Source of the DNA: CAZCBN01 sp964496975
GTDB taxonomy: Bacteria; Planctomycetota; Phycisphaerae; Phycisphaerales; UBA1924
DNA: 10,434 nt
Assembly (NCBI GenBank): GCA_964496975.1
Contig: CAZCBN010000115.1
Coordinates: 1-10,434, forward strand
Direction: 5' to 3'
A program made the translations under genes and the position numbers. Shown piece after piece: positions 1 to 6,867 of this stretch (position 1 is its first letter; each line of letters opens with the position of its first letter). The notes below the pieces were generated by a model. It was given only the letters and a program-made list of their open reading frames with translations, made no database searches and was not told the origin of the DNA.

Positions 1-1347
1 GCCGAAGTCCCTACGACGCGGGTGGCGCCGTCGCGACCGGAGAACGGTCCGGCTTCGGCGTTGCTGGCGGGGGCGGGTGCTCCCGCGTCTTCCGAGGCTC
101 CCTCGCCCGGCCCGCATGCCGCAGACGAGGTGCGCTCCACCGCCGTTACAGCCGGAGATGAAGGCGCACGCGTCGCGGCCCGTCCGGTTGCGACAACAGG
201 AGACACCGCCTCGCCCGAGCCGATGAAGACCTCTCGCCCCCTGCCGGTGCCCGCGGCGCGAGCGACGGTGCGAAGCGTTCCAGCGTCCACCGCGGTTGCT
301 CAGCCGTCACCCGCGGCCCCGGACGTTACCGCGCCGTCCTCGTCGGCTGTTGCGCCTCCAACAGCAGCGGCGCCGACGATCACGGAGTCGGTTCTCGCCG
401 GCACACTTCGACCGCGGCAATCGCTGGCCGACTCGCGGGATGACTGGGCCGCGGCGCGCGGCGGAGCCGTCGTCCCACCCCAGGGCCACGGCGACTCGAG
501 CGGCCTCGGCTCCTGGTACTACGGGCGTCTTGATCGCGCGGGTAGCTTTGTGCGGGCCGGGGCCGCGGATCAGCTGGGCCGTTTCGCGTCCGAAGGTGCG
601 TTGGTCTCAAGCACGTCGCAGCGTGCGCCGACGGCGGAGGGGGCCGCGGTACGCCGGTGGAAGACCGCGGTGCGCGGGCAGATCCGGATCGTCGGGCGGG
701 CCCGGCGAGAGCTGACCGAACCGTCCGCGGGTGCTCGCGTCCGTGTGGTCGGGGGCGGGGTCACCATCTGGGAGCGGGCGATCGCGGGGGACACGAACGA
801 CCCCGTGTCGATTGCGGTAGACACCGTTGTGCCGACCGACGGCATCCTTGACTTCGCTGTCCTCGCCGAGGCGGGTGCGCCGGAGTTCGTCCAGCTCGAT
901 GTCAAGGTCATGCTCACCGACGAGCAACCGAGCGTGAGCGGGCTCGCCCTGCTCCCGGCCGAGGCGGAGCCCGACGTCGCCCGCGCACGTCGGATCGCCG
1001 ACCTTCGTGAGCGTGCGCTCCGGCTCGATGCGTCCGCGCGGGTGACCCTGGCGCGCGTGGCGGACTTTGATCCGAACAGCAAGCACTGGGCCGTTGACGG
1101 CGCTGGCAACCTGACGCCGCACGCCCGCCAGGTGTGGCGCGAGAACTGCACAACGGCGGCGGCGTATCTCGACGATCTGCTGCAGGGCCTCCGGCAGCTC
1201 CGACGCGTGGACGAAGAGCTCGCGACGCTGAACGAGGCGTCACCGCACCAGATCGACATTCTCTCAACCTACACCGAAGCCGCGTCGCGGCGACAGTACT
1301 TCCTTCTGGTCATGGACAACATGACGCCTTCGGGCATCCGGCCGTAA
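1..1347 (+). CDS. Secreted/envelope protein with planctomycete WYYG beta-sandwich domain (5' partial)
   Basis: The frame is open from the left edge of the window, so the true start is probably upstream; a GTG at 22 is the first possible internal start. Roughly nucleotides 1-400 encode an Ala/Pro/Ser/Thr-rich low-complexity stretch, probably a disordered linker. Nucleotides about 508-920 encode a beta-rich domain beginning SWYYG (511-525), followed by AVRRWK (about 646-663), GQIRIVGRA and a closing LDVKVMLTD strand. This is the pattern of a galactose-binding-like sandwich that I recognise from planctomycete secreted proteins. Its ligand is not known to me; carbohydrate or surface binding is inference. 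The last 140 residues are helical and Arg/Glu-rich, ending in GIRP and TAA. The gene lies 105 bp upstream of the four hydrolase-like paralogs on the same strand, so co-transcription is plausible. There is no enzymatic motif. Confidence 0.8.
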   Translation, partial: AEVPTTRVAPSRPENGPASALLAGAGAPASSEAPSPGPHAADEVRSTAVTAGDEGARVAARPVATTGDTASPEPMKTSRPLPVPAARATVRSVPASTAVAQPSPAAPDVTAPSSSAVAPPTAAAPTITESVLAGTLRPRQSLADSRDDWAAARGGAVVPPQGHGDSSGLGSWYYGRLDRAGSFVRAGAADQLGRFASEGALVSSTSQRAPTAEGAAVRRWKTAVRGQIRIVGRARRELTEPSAGARVRVVGGGVTIWERAIAGDTNDPVSIAVDTVVPTDGILDFAVLAEAGAPEFVQLDVKVMLTDEQPSVSGLALLPAEAEPDVARARRIADLRERALRLDASARVTLARVADFDPNSKHWAVDGAGNLTPHARQVWRENCTTAAAYLDDLLQGLRQLRRVDEELATLNEASPHQIDILSTYTEAASRRQYFLLVMDNMTPSGIRP

Positions 1348-1436
1348 TCGCGTTCGGCGCCGTCATCACGGAGAACGAGCTCTCGCACGCGGAAGAGTTC
1401 CGTCTCGCAGGGCTCAAAGCGTACGACCCATGTACC

Positions 1437-1447
1437 AAGGAAAGGGA
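1437..1447 (+). promoter_or_regulatory. Shine-Dalgarno site for first pseudo-hydrolase
   Basis: A purine-rich run, AAGGAAAGGGA, ends 5 bases before the ATG at 1453. It fixes that ATG as the start, and the encoded protein then begins directly with a signal peptide. Confidence 0.75.
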
Positions 1448-1452
1448 ATCCC

Positions 1453-2238
1453 ATGCCGTGCCTGTTTGCCCGTATCGTCGCTCTGCTCGCCGCCATGGCT
1501 GTCAGCTCCGCGAGTGCGCAGATCGCTCCGGATCCGGGCTACGTCCCGCAGAACGGAGCCCGGAAGCAACGCTTCAGCGGCTACCTGCACACCGCGTCCG
1601 GCGGCGAGACCATTCGGTTTGCCATGTACGAGCCCCGGGAGAAGACCGGCGGCACGGTTCCCCTGGTCGTTGCGTTGCACAACACCAAGGGAGGCTCGAG
1701 CAACGGGTCACAAATCGGCCACGAGTCGCTCGCGTTTGAGTTCACCGGCGTGCCGGAGCAAGGGGCGAACCCCGCCTTCGTTGTTGCGCCGCTGGCGACG
1801 GGCGACTGGCAACAGCCGGCCGCGAGCGGCGAGGCGACGATGGGGGATACGCCCAGCGACAGCCTCGCCGCTGTCTTCGCGCTGGTTGAGGAGTTGGTCC
1901 GCACCAGGCCGATCGACCCCGCCCGCGTGTACATCGTCGGTCCGGAAACCGGCGGCTCCGCGGCCCTGGAAGCGGCGGCGCGTCGGCCCGACTTGTTCGC
2001 CGCCGTCGTCGCGCTGACGCCGAGCCTCCACAAGGACACGGCCTCTCGGTTGCTCAAGACGCCGATTCTGGTCCTCGCCCGCACCGCAAGCGATACCCAG
2101 ACGGCGGATGTCGTGCAGCGGCTGCGCGACGCCGGCCACTCCACGGTTCAGTTCGTTTCGACTGTCAACGACCGCGACGGCCTGAAGGACGCCGGCATGG
2201 CCGCATGGCTGTTCCAGCAGCGTCGCAACGCTCGGTAA
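1453..2238 (+). CDS. Exported alpha/beta-hydrolase-like pseudoenzyme, paralog 1 of 4
   Basis: The product is 261 residues. Residues 1-22 form a signal peptide with likely cleavage SASA|Q. The rest follows the alpha/beta-hydrolase pattern of PHB-depolymerase/COG4099-type esterases and peptidases: beta strand PLVVALHN (70-77), the FVVAPLATGDW region (109-119), helix LVEELVRT, IDPARVYIVG (154-163), then the elbow GPETGG (163-168). In active relatives this elbow reads GxSxGG; here Glu165 sits at the nucleophile site. The acid Asp is kept (Asp214 in ASD). The position of the catalytic His is Arg241 within NDRDG, and the usual HG after the strand TPILVL is Arg210-Thr. The protein ends WLFQQRR, matching the C-terminal helix of the family. 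It is therefore predicted to have the fold without serine-hydrolase chemistry, so binding or a structural role outside the cytoplasm is inferred. It is most like paralog 4 (SAALE, LKTPI, WLFQQ). Confidence 0.85.
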   Translation: MPCLFARIVALLAAMAVSSASAQIAPDPGYVPQNGARKQRFSGYLHTASGGETIRFAMYEPREKTGGTVPLVVALHNTKGGSSNGSQIGHESLAFEFTGVPEQGANPAFVVAPLATGDWQQPAASGEATMGDTPSDSLAAVFALVEELVRTRPIDPARVYIVGPETGGSAALEAAARRPDLFAAVVALTPSLHKDTASRLLKTPILVLARTASDTQTADVVQRLRDAGHSTVQFVSTVNDRDGLKDAGMAAWLFQQRRNAR

Positions 2239-2294
2239 CCACGCCCCCCACGACTTGCACGGCGTGTCCAGGCGGGTCAATGCCTCGATGTCCC

Positions 2295-2299
2295 AGGAG
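2295..2299 (+). promoter_or_regulatory. Shine-Dalgarno site deciding the start of paralog 2
   Basis: AGGAG lies 6 bases before the ATG at 2306. It overlaps codons that would belong to longer in-frame starts (TTG 2255, ATG 2288), so 2306 is the preferred start. Confidence 0.75.
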
Positions 2300-2305
2300 A
2301 CGACT

Positions 2306-3199
2306 ATGCGACGCATCCACCTCGTGACTCAGCATCGTTGCGCATGTCTATCGACCGCGAGCGGGTGGCCTCGAGCCGATGGCGTGGCTCGGGCACTCGC
2401 CTGCCTCGCGCTGGCCGCCGTTTCGTCCGCGCGTGCGCAGCTCTCGACTGATCCGTCGTACGTGCGACAGCCGCAGCGGCAGTCGCAGTTTGAAGGGCAC
2501 ATCCTGAAGACATCGGCTGGAACGGAACTCGCGTTTGCGCTCTTCGACCCAAAGCCAGCCGCGGGAAACACGGCGCCGCTGGTGATCGCGCTGCACGACG
2601 CACCGATGGACCGCAACGGTCCACAGGTGGGTGAGTCGCGGGCGTGGCACCTCGTCGGCGACCGGGGCGGCATGCCGGCCGAGCGCGGCTGGTCGGCCTT
2701 TGTTGCCGTCCCGATCGCGAAGGACGGGTGGATCGCCCGAGCCGAGTCCGCGGCACAGGAAGCCACGCCGAGCGGTGCGCCGACCTCCCCCGCAGCGGGG
2801 CCCGGCGGAACGCGGATGTACCCCGAGATCGCAGAGCTGGTCGATGCGCTCCTTGCGAAGTATCCGATCGACCCCAAGCGCGTGATCGTCTACGGCTTCG
2901 GCGCCGGTGGTGATGCAGCCGTCTTGGTGGCCGCAGAGCAGCCCGATCGATTCGCCGCGATGGTCGTCGGGTGGCCCCGGGAGCGCTGGGCACAGGCCGC
3001 GGCCCCGCGCGTGGCCGGCTTGCCAACGCTTGTCATCGTGCGGGACCGCCCGGCGGATCGCGATGCCCCTCGGGCGGTGCAGCATCTGATCGATGCGGGG
3101 AATCCGAAGGTGGAGTTCGTCTACATGCCGATGGCCAACCGCGAGGGATTCCGGAGCGCGAACGTGCTGCGCTGGATGACGGATCAGCGCAGGCCTTGA
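2306..3199 (+). CDS. Exported alpha/beta-hydrolase-like pseudoenzyme, paralog 2 of 4
   Basis: The product is 297 residues from the ATG served by AGGAG. The leader is long: a basic stretch of about 29 residues, then the hydrophobic segment ALACLALAAVSSARA, with likely cleavage at ARA|Q (44/45). The hydrolase-like core has LAFALFDPKP (75-84), PLVIALHD (91-98), FVAVPIAKDGW (132-142), YPIDPKRVIVYG (186-197) and the elbow GFGAGG (197-202), with Gly199 where active relatives have the nucleophile Ser. Asp251 (PAD) keeps the acid position. The His position is Arg279 in MANREG, and the HG motif is replaced by Arg246-Asp. The end, RWMTDQRR, matches the family's terminal helix. The strongest similarity in the array is to paralog 3 (FDPKP, PLVIALHD, ESRA, YGFG, PDRFA, RDRxAD). 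The gap from paralog 1 is 67 bp. Hydrolytic activity is not expected; the biological role is unknown. Confidence 0.85.
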   Translation: MRRIHLVTQHRCACLSTASGWPRADGVARALACLALAAVSSARAQLSTDPSYVRQPQRQSQFEGHILKTSAGTELAFALFDPKPAAGNTAPLVIALHDAPMDRNGPQVGESRAWHLVGDRGGMPAERGWSAFVAVPIAKDGWIARAESAAQEATPSGAPTSPAAGPGGTRMYPEIAELVDALLAKYPIDPKRVIVYGFGAGGDAAVLVAAEQPDRFAAMVVGWPRERWAQAAAPRVAGLPTLVIVRDRPADRDAPRAVQHLIDAGNPKVEFVYMPMANREGFRSANVLRWMTDQRRP

Positions 3200-3258
3200 G
3201 CGTGACCGCTGACTCGCGGCGGAGCGCGAGCGGCGGAGGTCGTCTTGATTCATCTCAC

Positions 3259-3263
3259 GGGAG
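3259..3263 (+). promoter_or_regulatory. Shine-Dalgarno site deciding the start of paralog 3
   Basis: GGGAG lies 8 bases before the ATG at 3272. This start is preferred over the in-frame TTG at 3245, which has no comparable site and would place the Shine-Dalgarno sequence inside the coding region. Confidence 0.7.
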
Positions 3264-3271
3264 TAACTGCC

Positions 3272-4144
3272 ATGACATCTGCGTGTGAATCGCGTCGCGG
3301 CCGCCCAACAGTGCGGGTTTGTCGGCGCGTCGCGGTGCTCGCCGCCGCGCTGAGCACGGCCTGGCTCGCCCCCGCCGCCGCGGCGCCGCTCGTCCCGGAC
3401 ATGTCGTACCTGCGTGAACCCAACCCGCGGCAGATGCGGTTTGACGGCTACCGCCTTGCCACAACGGCTGGTGGTGAACTGGCGTTCGTGCTCTTCGACC
3501 CCAAGCCCGAGCCCGGAACGAAGCTTCCTCTGGTGATCGCGTTGCACGACGGGCGCGCGGGCGTCAACGGTGCGCAGCACGCGGAATCGCGTGCGTTCTG
3601 GCTGGTCCCCACGCCGAGCGAGCAGCGGGCCGGCGCCGCGTTCACCGCCTTTGTGGCGGCCCCGCAGGCGGCCGACGGCTGGGGACTTCCGGCAACCGCG
3701 GGAACAACCGGGGCTGATGACGCGCCGTCCGGGGCGAAGGAAGCGGAGGTCGCCCCGGGGCCGATGGACGCCGCGGTCCTTGAACTCATCGACAAGCTCG
3801 CCGCGACGCGTGCGATCGACCCAAAGCGGGTGCATCTGTACGGGTTCGGCACGGGAGCGGACGCCGCCTTTCGATTGGCCGCGGCGAGGCCGGACCGCTT
3901 CGCCTCCGTCTTTGCCGCATGGCCCGCGGTGCCGTCGCAGGACGTTGCGCGGCGGCTGGCCTCGCTTCCCATCCTGGTCTTCATGCGCGACCGGGCGGCG
4001 GACATGGCGGCACCACTCGTTGTCCAGGCCTTGCGCGACGCGGGGAACACGCAGGTCGAGTTCATCTCGGCACCGCGCGCCAACCTGAATGATTTCCGTG
4101 AGGCGAACATCTTGGGCTGGCTCGACCGACAGCAGCGCCCGTGA
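3272..4144 (+). CDS. Exported alpha/beta-hydrolase-like pseudoenzyme, paralog 3 of 4
   Basis: The product is 290 residues. The basic N-terminus (RRGRPTVRVCRR) precedes the hydrophobic segment VAVLAAALSTAWLAPAAAA; cleavage is probably near residue 37. Core motifs are ELAFVLFDPKPEP (69-81), PLVIALHDG (86-94), FVAAPQAADGWG (127-138), IDPKRVHLYG (182-191) and the elbow GFGTGA (191-196). Gly193 occupies the nucleophile site and Ala196 replaces the second elbow Gly. Asp244 (RAAD) keeps the acid position. The catalytic His is absent: the aligned site is Leu272 in RANLND, the only member without Arg there. Arg239-Asp stands in place of HG. The C-terminus, GWLDRQQRP, matches the other members. It is closest to paralog 2, with a 72 bp gap between them. 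The fold assignment is firm at the family level and loss of serine-hydrolase chemistry is a strong inference; what the protein binds is not known. Confidence 0.85.
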   Translation: MTSACESRRGRPTVRVCRRVAVLAAALSTAWLAPAAAAPLVPDMSYLREPNPRQMRFDGYRLATTAGGELAFVLFDPKPEPGTKLPLVIALHDGRAGVNGAQHAESRAFWLVPTPSEQRAGAAFTAFVAAPQAADGWGLPATAGTTGADDAPSGAKEAEVAPGPMDAAVLELIDKLAATRAIDPKRVHLYGFGTGADAAFRLAAARPDRFASVFAAWPAVPSQDVARRLASLPILVFMRDRAADMAAPLVVQALRDAGNTQVEFISAPRANLNDFREANILGWLDRQQRP

Positions 4145-4241
4145 CCGATCGGGCTCGAGATCATCGGCTCTGCAATGCACCCGGCCCGGCTCTCGCGGGA
4201 GCGTCGCCGAGGACTGGCGTGTTGCGTTTGGTGTAATCGTC

Positions 4242-4247
4242 AAGGGA
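4242..4247 (+). promoter_or_regulatory. Shine-Dalgarno site for paralog 4
   Basis: AAGGGA lies 4 bases before the ATG at 4252 and 7 before a second in-frame ATG at 4255. The spacing slightly favours 4255; the difference is one residue. Confidence 0.65.
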
Positions 4248-4251
4248 CATC

Positions 4252-5055
4252 ATGATGTTGACAACGTCACGTTCTCGATCGTGCTGTGCGTTCGCGGTCG
4301 TCCTGCTCGCCGTCGCGGCGGCAGCGGCTCACGCGGCTGAGCCAGCGGACGCCATCCGTCCCGACCCCGCCGCTGTGACCGACGGGCGAAGGCTCGGCGC
4401 GTTCAACGGGTACATCTTCACGGCACGCGACGGGGGTGAGCTTGCGTTCGTCATGAATCAGCCGTCGCTCCCGGACGGCGCTCGCGCACCGATCGTCCTG
4501 TGCTTGAACCACGAAGCGCGGCGAGGTGAGAACGGCCCGCACACGAATCATGGACCCGCGACGGACCTCGTAGGCGGGCGGTGGCAGAAGCCGCCTTGCT
4601 TCGTGCTTGCCCCCCTTTCAGCGACCGGGTGGGGCGCACGCGTCGACTCGTCGACGGGAGAGACGCCGGCTCAGGCCCCGATGGACCAGGCGCGCACCAT
4701 GGAGCTCCTGCGGCTGCTTCTGAAGACGCACCCGATCGATCCATCGCGGGTGTACATCGCCGGACGCTTCCGTGCCGGCTCCGCGGCGCTGGAGATGGCC
4801 TCGCGGGAGCCGGGCGTTTTCGCGGCCGTGCTCGCCGAGCAGCCGCGTCTCTACCCGGACGCTCCGGCGAAGCTGGTCAAAACGCCGATCTGCGTTCTCG
4901 TGCGAGCCGATGCAACGGACACGGACAAGAGCGTCGTCGCGGCGCTGCGCGACGCGGGGAACACACGGGTGGAGTTCGTTCACGCGGCGAGCAACCGTGT
5001 CGGCCGAGAGAACTCGGCCGCGTACGACTGGCTGTTTCAACAGGCGTTGCACTGA
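4252..5055 (+). CDS. Exported alpha/beta-hydrolase-like pseudoenzyme, paralog 4 of 4
   Basis: The product is 267 residues (266 if ATG 4255 is used). The signal peptide is CCAFAVVLLAVAAAAAHA, with likely cleavage AHA|AEP near residue 28. Core motifs are FNGYIF...GGELAFVMNQP, IVLCLNHE (81-88), FVLAPLSATGWG (117-128), HPIDPSRVYIAG (160-171) and the elbow GRFRAG (171-176), with Phe173 at the nucleophile position. This is the most divergent elbow of the four. Asp223 (ATD) keeps the acid site, Arg249 (SNR) replaces the catalytic His, and Arg218-Ala replaces HG. Unlike the other three, the mature chain has three cysteines (84, 116, 214). The protein ends DWLFQQALH. It shares SAALE, KTPI, VYI and WLFQQ with paralog 1, from which it is separated by the more alike pair 2/3. 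The gap from paralog 3 is 107 bp. It is predicted to be an exported non-catalytic hydrolase fold. Confidence 0.83.
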   Translation: MMLTTSRSRSCCAFAVVLLAVAAAAAHAAEPADAIRPDPAAVTDGRRLGAFNGYIFTARDGGELAFVMNQPSLPDGARAPIVLCLNHEARRGENGPHTNHGPATDLVGGRWQKPPCFVLAPLSATGWGARVDSSTGETPAQAPMDQARTMELLRLLLKTHPIDPSRVYIAGRFRAGSAALEMASREPGVFAAVLAEQPRLYPDAPAKLVKTPICVLVRADATDTDKSVVAALRDAGNTRVEFVHAASNRVGRENSAAYDWLFQQALH

Positions 5056-5326
5056 TCGACACGCGCCCATTCGTCGCGACGAGCTTGTGAGCCCGTGAGA
5101 TGCTCGACGCGCCGCGTTCGCGCATGGGTCGCGACCGTCCGGCGGTCCCCGCATCACACGACGCGATCGCTCACGTCGTTGCCCGCCAAGCCCCATCGAC
5201 CACGCGACAACCCGACCTCCCGCCACGGAGACCGTGCGACCCATCCCGCCTCGCTCTCGGTTGGCTTGCGGACGTTCTCTGGCGCTCTGACGCGGCCGTG
5301 GGGCCGGGTCGCGGCGTGGTGCTGAT
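5056..5326. other. Intergenic gap between convergent units
   Basis: This 271 bp stretch separates the 3' ends of the plus-strand array and the minus-strand fucosidase. Frames crossing it give arginine-rich, unconvincing translations and no remnant of a fifth paralog. A perfect 12-bp palindrome, TCGTCGCGACGA, lies at 5071-5082, 15 bases after the array stop. A short hairpin, GACCG/CGGTC, is at 5133-5147. Neither is followed by a T-run, so no intrinsic terminator can be claimed. Confidence 0.6.
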
Positions 5327-6832
5327 TTACTCTTTGGCCGCCGGTGAGGGCGGCGCGTCGGCCGGTGCGGTCACGTCGGGCTCGCCCACGATCGGGAGGC
5401 GGATGACCCAGACCGGCGTCGGTTCATTCGACCCGACCGCGGTCTGCGGCGGTGTCGGCGGCAGCAGGAGCTCGATGTCGTTGCCGGCGCGGCGGGCGGT
5501 CGGGCCGTTCGGGATGCCCAGCAGGGAGGCGTCGCCCGCGAGTTCGTTCCGCAGGCCGGGGACGCGGAGCACGCCGTCCGCGGGCCAGTCAAAGACGTGC
5601 AGGTAGAGCACGCCGGGCTTGGCGGTGCAGCGGCCCCAGGGCAGGCTCGGGAAGGGGCCGGCGTGGGTGCCATAGATGGACTCGCTGTTGATGTCCATCC
5701 AGCGGGCGACGTCGGCGAGGCGGGCGAGGGAGGCCTCGGGGATGAGGCCGTCGGCGGTGGGGCCGACGTTCAGCAGCAGGTTGCCGCCCTTGCTTGCGAT
5801 GTCGACCAGCGTGCGCACGATCTGGGTGGAGGACTTCCACTTGTGGTCGTCCTTGCGGTAGCCCCACGAGGTGTTCATGGTGACGCAGGATTCCCAGTCC
5901 ACGCCGGGCAGGCCCTCGGCGGGCACTTCCTGCTCGGGCGTGCCGAAGTCGCCGGCCCACGTGCCCTCGCGGTTCAGGCCGGCGTAGCTCTTGCGGCCTT
6001 TGTCCACGCGGTTGTTGATGATGATGTCGGGCTGGAGGCCGCGGAGGTAGGCGTCGAGGTCTTTGCCGCGGGCGGTGGTCCAAGAGCCTTCCCACTCGCC
6101 GTCGAACCAGAGGACGCCGATGGGGCCGTAGTTCGTGAGCAGCTCGCGGAGCTGGTCTTTCATGAAGCCGACGTAGCGGTTCATGTCGGCGTCGCCGCGG
6201 GGGCGGGGGTCCCACTTGGGGCGGGGGAGGTAGTCGGGGTGGTGCCAGTCCATGATGGAGTGGTAGAGGCAGAAGCGGATGCCCTCGCGCTGGCAGGCCA
6301 GGGCGAGTTCTCTGAGCGGGTCGCGCTTGAAGGGCGTGGAGCCGAGGTCCCAGTCGGTGTGGGCGCTGTCGTAGAGGGCGAAGCCGTCGTGGTGCTTGCT
6401 GGTGATGACGATGTACTTCATGCCGGCGCGCTTCGCGGCCTTGGCCCACGCGCCGGCGTCGAACATGACGGGGTTGAACCGCTCGCGCAGCGGCTCCCAC
6501 TCGGCGGCGGGCACGCCCAGCCGCGAGGGCAACCACTCCGACGGGCCTTCGGCGACCGTCCCCTTCCACTCGCCGGCGGGGATGGCGTAGAGGCCCCAGT
6601 GGATGAACATGCCGAAGCGGGCCTCGCGCCACCACGCCATGCGGGCGTCACGCTCGGCGGGAGACTCGGCGGGGGCCGCCGCGGGCTGGGGAGTGGGCGC
6701 GGCGGGTTCGGATGGAGCGGGCTGGGACTGGGCGGGCCCGGTCGTCGCGGCGAGCCAGAGCGCGGCGGCGGCCGCTGCGCCTGCGGACAGGCTCGGGGCG
6801 ACGGGTCGCGACCGGTGGATGGGGCGCATCAT
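5327..6832 (-). CDS. Secreted alpha-L-fucosidase (GH29)
   Basis: The product is 501 residues and would hydrolyse alpha-L-fucosyl linkages of glycans by a retaining mechanism. Residues 1-37 form a signal peptide (RSRP, then an Ala-rich core), followed by an Ala/Pro linker to about 58. The GH29 catalytic barrel spans about 62-395: WWREARFGMFIHWGLY (67-82), YIVITSKHHDGF (140-151), the nucleophile motif GVLWFDGEW with Asp244, then IINNR and WAGDFGTPEQE (292-302). Glu300 is a candidate general acid, though the acid residue varies within GH29. NTSWGY and KGGNLLLNVGPTADG (348-362) are classic family motifs. A C-terminal beta domain covers about 396-481, ending in a Pro/Ala tail. It starts 35 bp after rpiB on the same strand, so it may be read through from the upstream unit or use its own promoter at 6839-6847. 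There is no Shine-Dalgarno site before the ATG. It fits use of fucosylated polysaccharides such as algal fucans; the substrate is inferred. Confidence 0.95.
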   Translation of the reverse strand: MMRPIHRSRPVAPSLSAGAAAAAALWLAATTGPAQSQPAPSEPAAPTPQPAAAPAESPAERDARMAWWREARFGMFIHWGLYAIPAGEWKGTVAEGPSEWLPSRLGVPAAEWEPLRERFNPVMFDAGAWAKAAKRAGMKYIVITSKHHDGFALYDSAHTDWDLGSTPFKRDPLRELALACQREGIRFCLYHSIMDWHHPDYLPRPKWDPRPRGDADMNRYVGFMKDQLRELLTNYGPIGVLWFDGEWEGSWTTARGKDLDAYLRGLQPDIIINNRVDKGRKSYAGLNREGTWAGDFGTPEQEVPAEGLPGVDWESCVTMNTSWGYRKDDHKWKSSTQIVRTLVDIASKGGNLLLNVGPTADGLIPEASLARLADVARWMDINSESIYGTHAGPFPSLPWGRCTAKPGVLYLHVFDWPADGVLRVPGLRNELAGDASLLGIPNGPTARRAGNDIELLLPPTPPQTAVGSNEPTPVWVIRLPIVGEPDVTAPADAPPSPAAKE

Positions 6833-6838
6833 GCCGGC

Positions 6839-6847
6839 AGCGTATCA
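6839..6847 (-). promoter_or_regulatory. Possible extended -10 for a leaderless fucosidase mRNA
   Basis: Read on the minus strand, TGATACGCT fits TGnTAnnnT and sits exactly 6 bases before the ATG at 6832, the distance expected if transcription begins at the start codon. The -35 position (TCGCTT, 17 bp upstream) is weak. The absence of a Shine-Dalgarno site agrees with leaderless translation. It lies in the 35 bp gap after rpiB. Confidence 0.35.
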
Positions 6848-6867
6848 GAGTGTCGTGAGTTAAGCGA

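Noticed and set aside
3213..3230. Hairpin CTCGCG/CGCGAG between paralogs 2 and 3
   Set aside because: A 6-bp GC stem without a T-run is expected by chance in this composition; it is not adequate evidence for a terminator or attenuator.
4189..4202. Short hairpin GCTCT/GGAGC between paralogs 3 and 4
   Set aside because: A 5-bp stem with one G-T pair and no T-run is too weak to call.
4232..4237. TGTAAT as a -10 box before paralog 4
   Set aside because: It matches 5 of 6 bases, but no -35 lies at proper spacing, and the start of transcription would fall on the Shine-Dalgarno site that the gene clearly has.
2348..4243. 631-codon open frame on the minus strand across paralogs 2 and 3
   Set aside because: Its translation is Arg-rich and featureless, while the plus strand carries two signal-peptide proteins with family motifs and Shine-Dalgarno sites. 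It is a byproduct of GC-rich codon use.
5100..5606. Possible gene or fifth hydrolase remnant after the array
   Set aside because: No motif of the paralogs (strand LHx, IDPxRV elbow, WLFQQ) appears, and much of the frame overlaps the fucosidase 3' end antisense.
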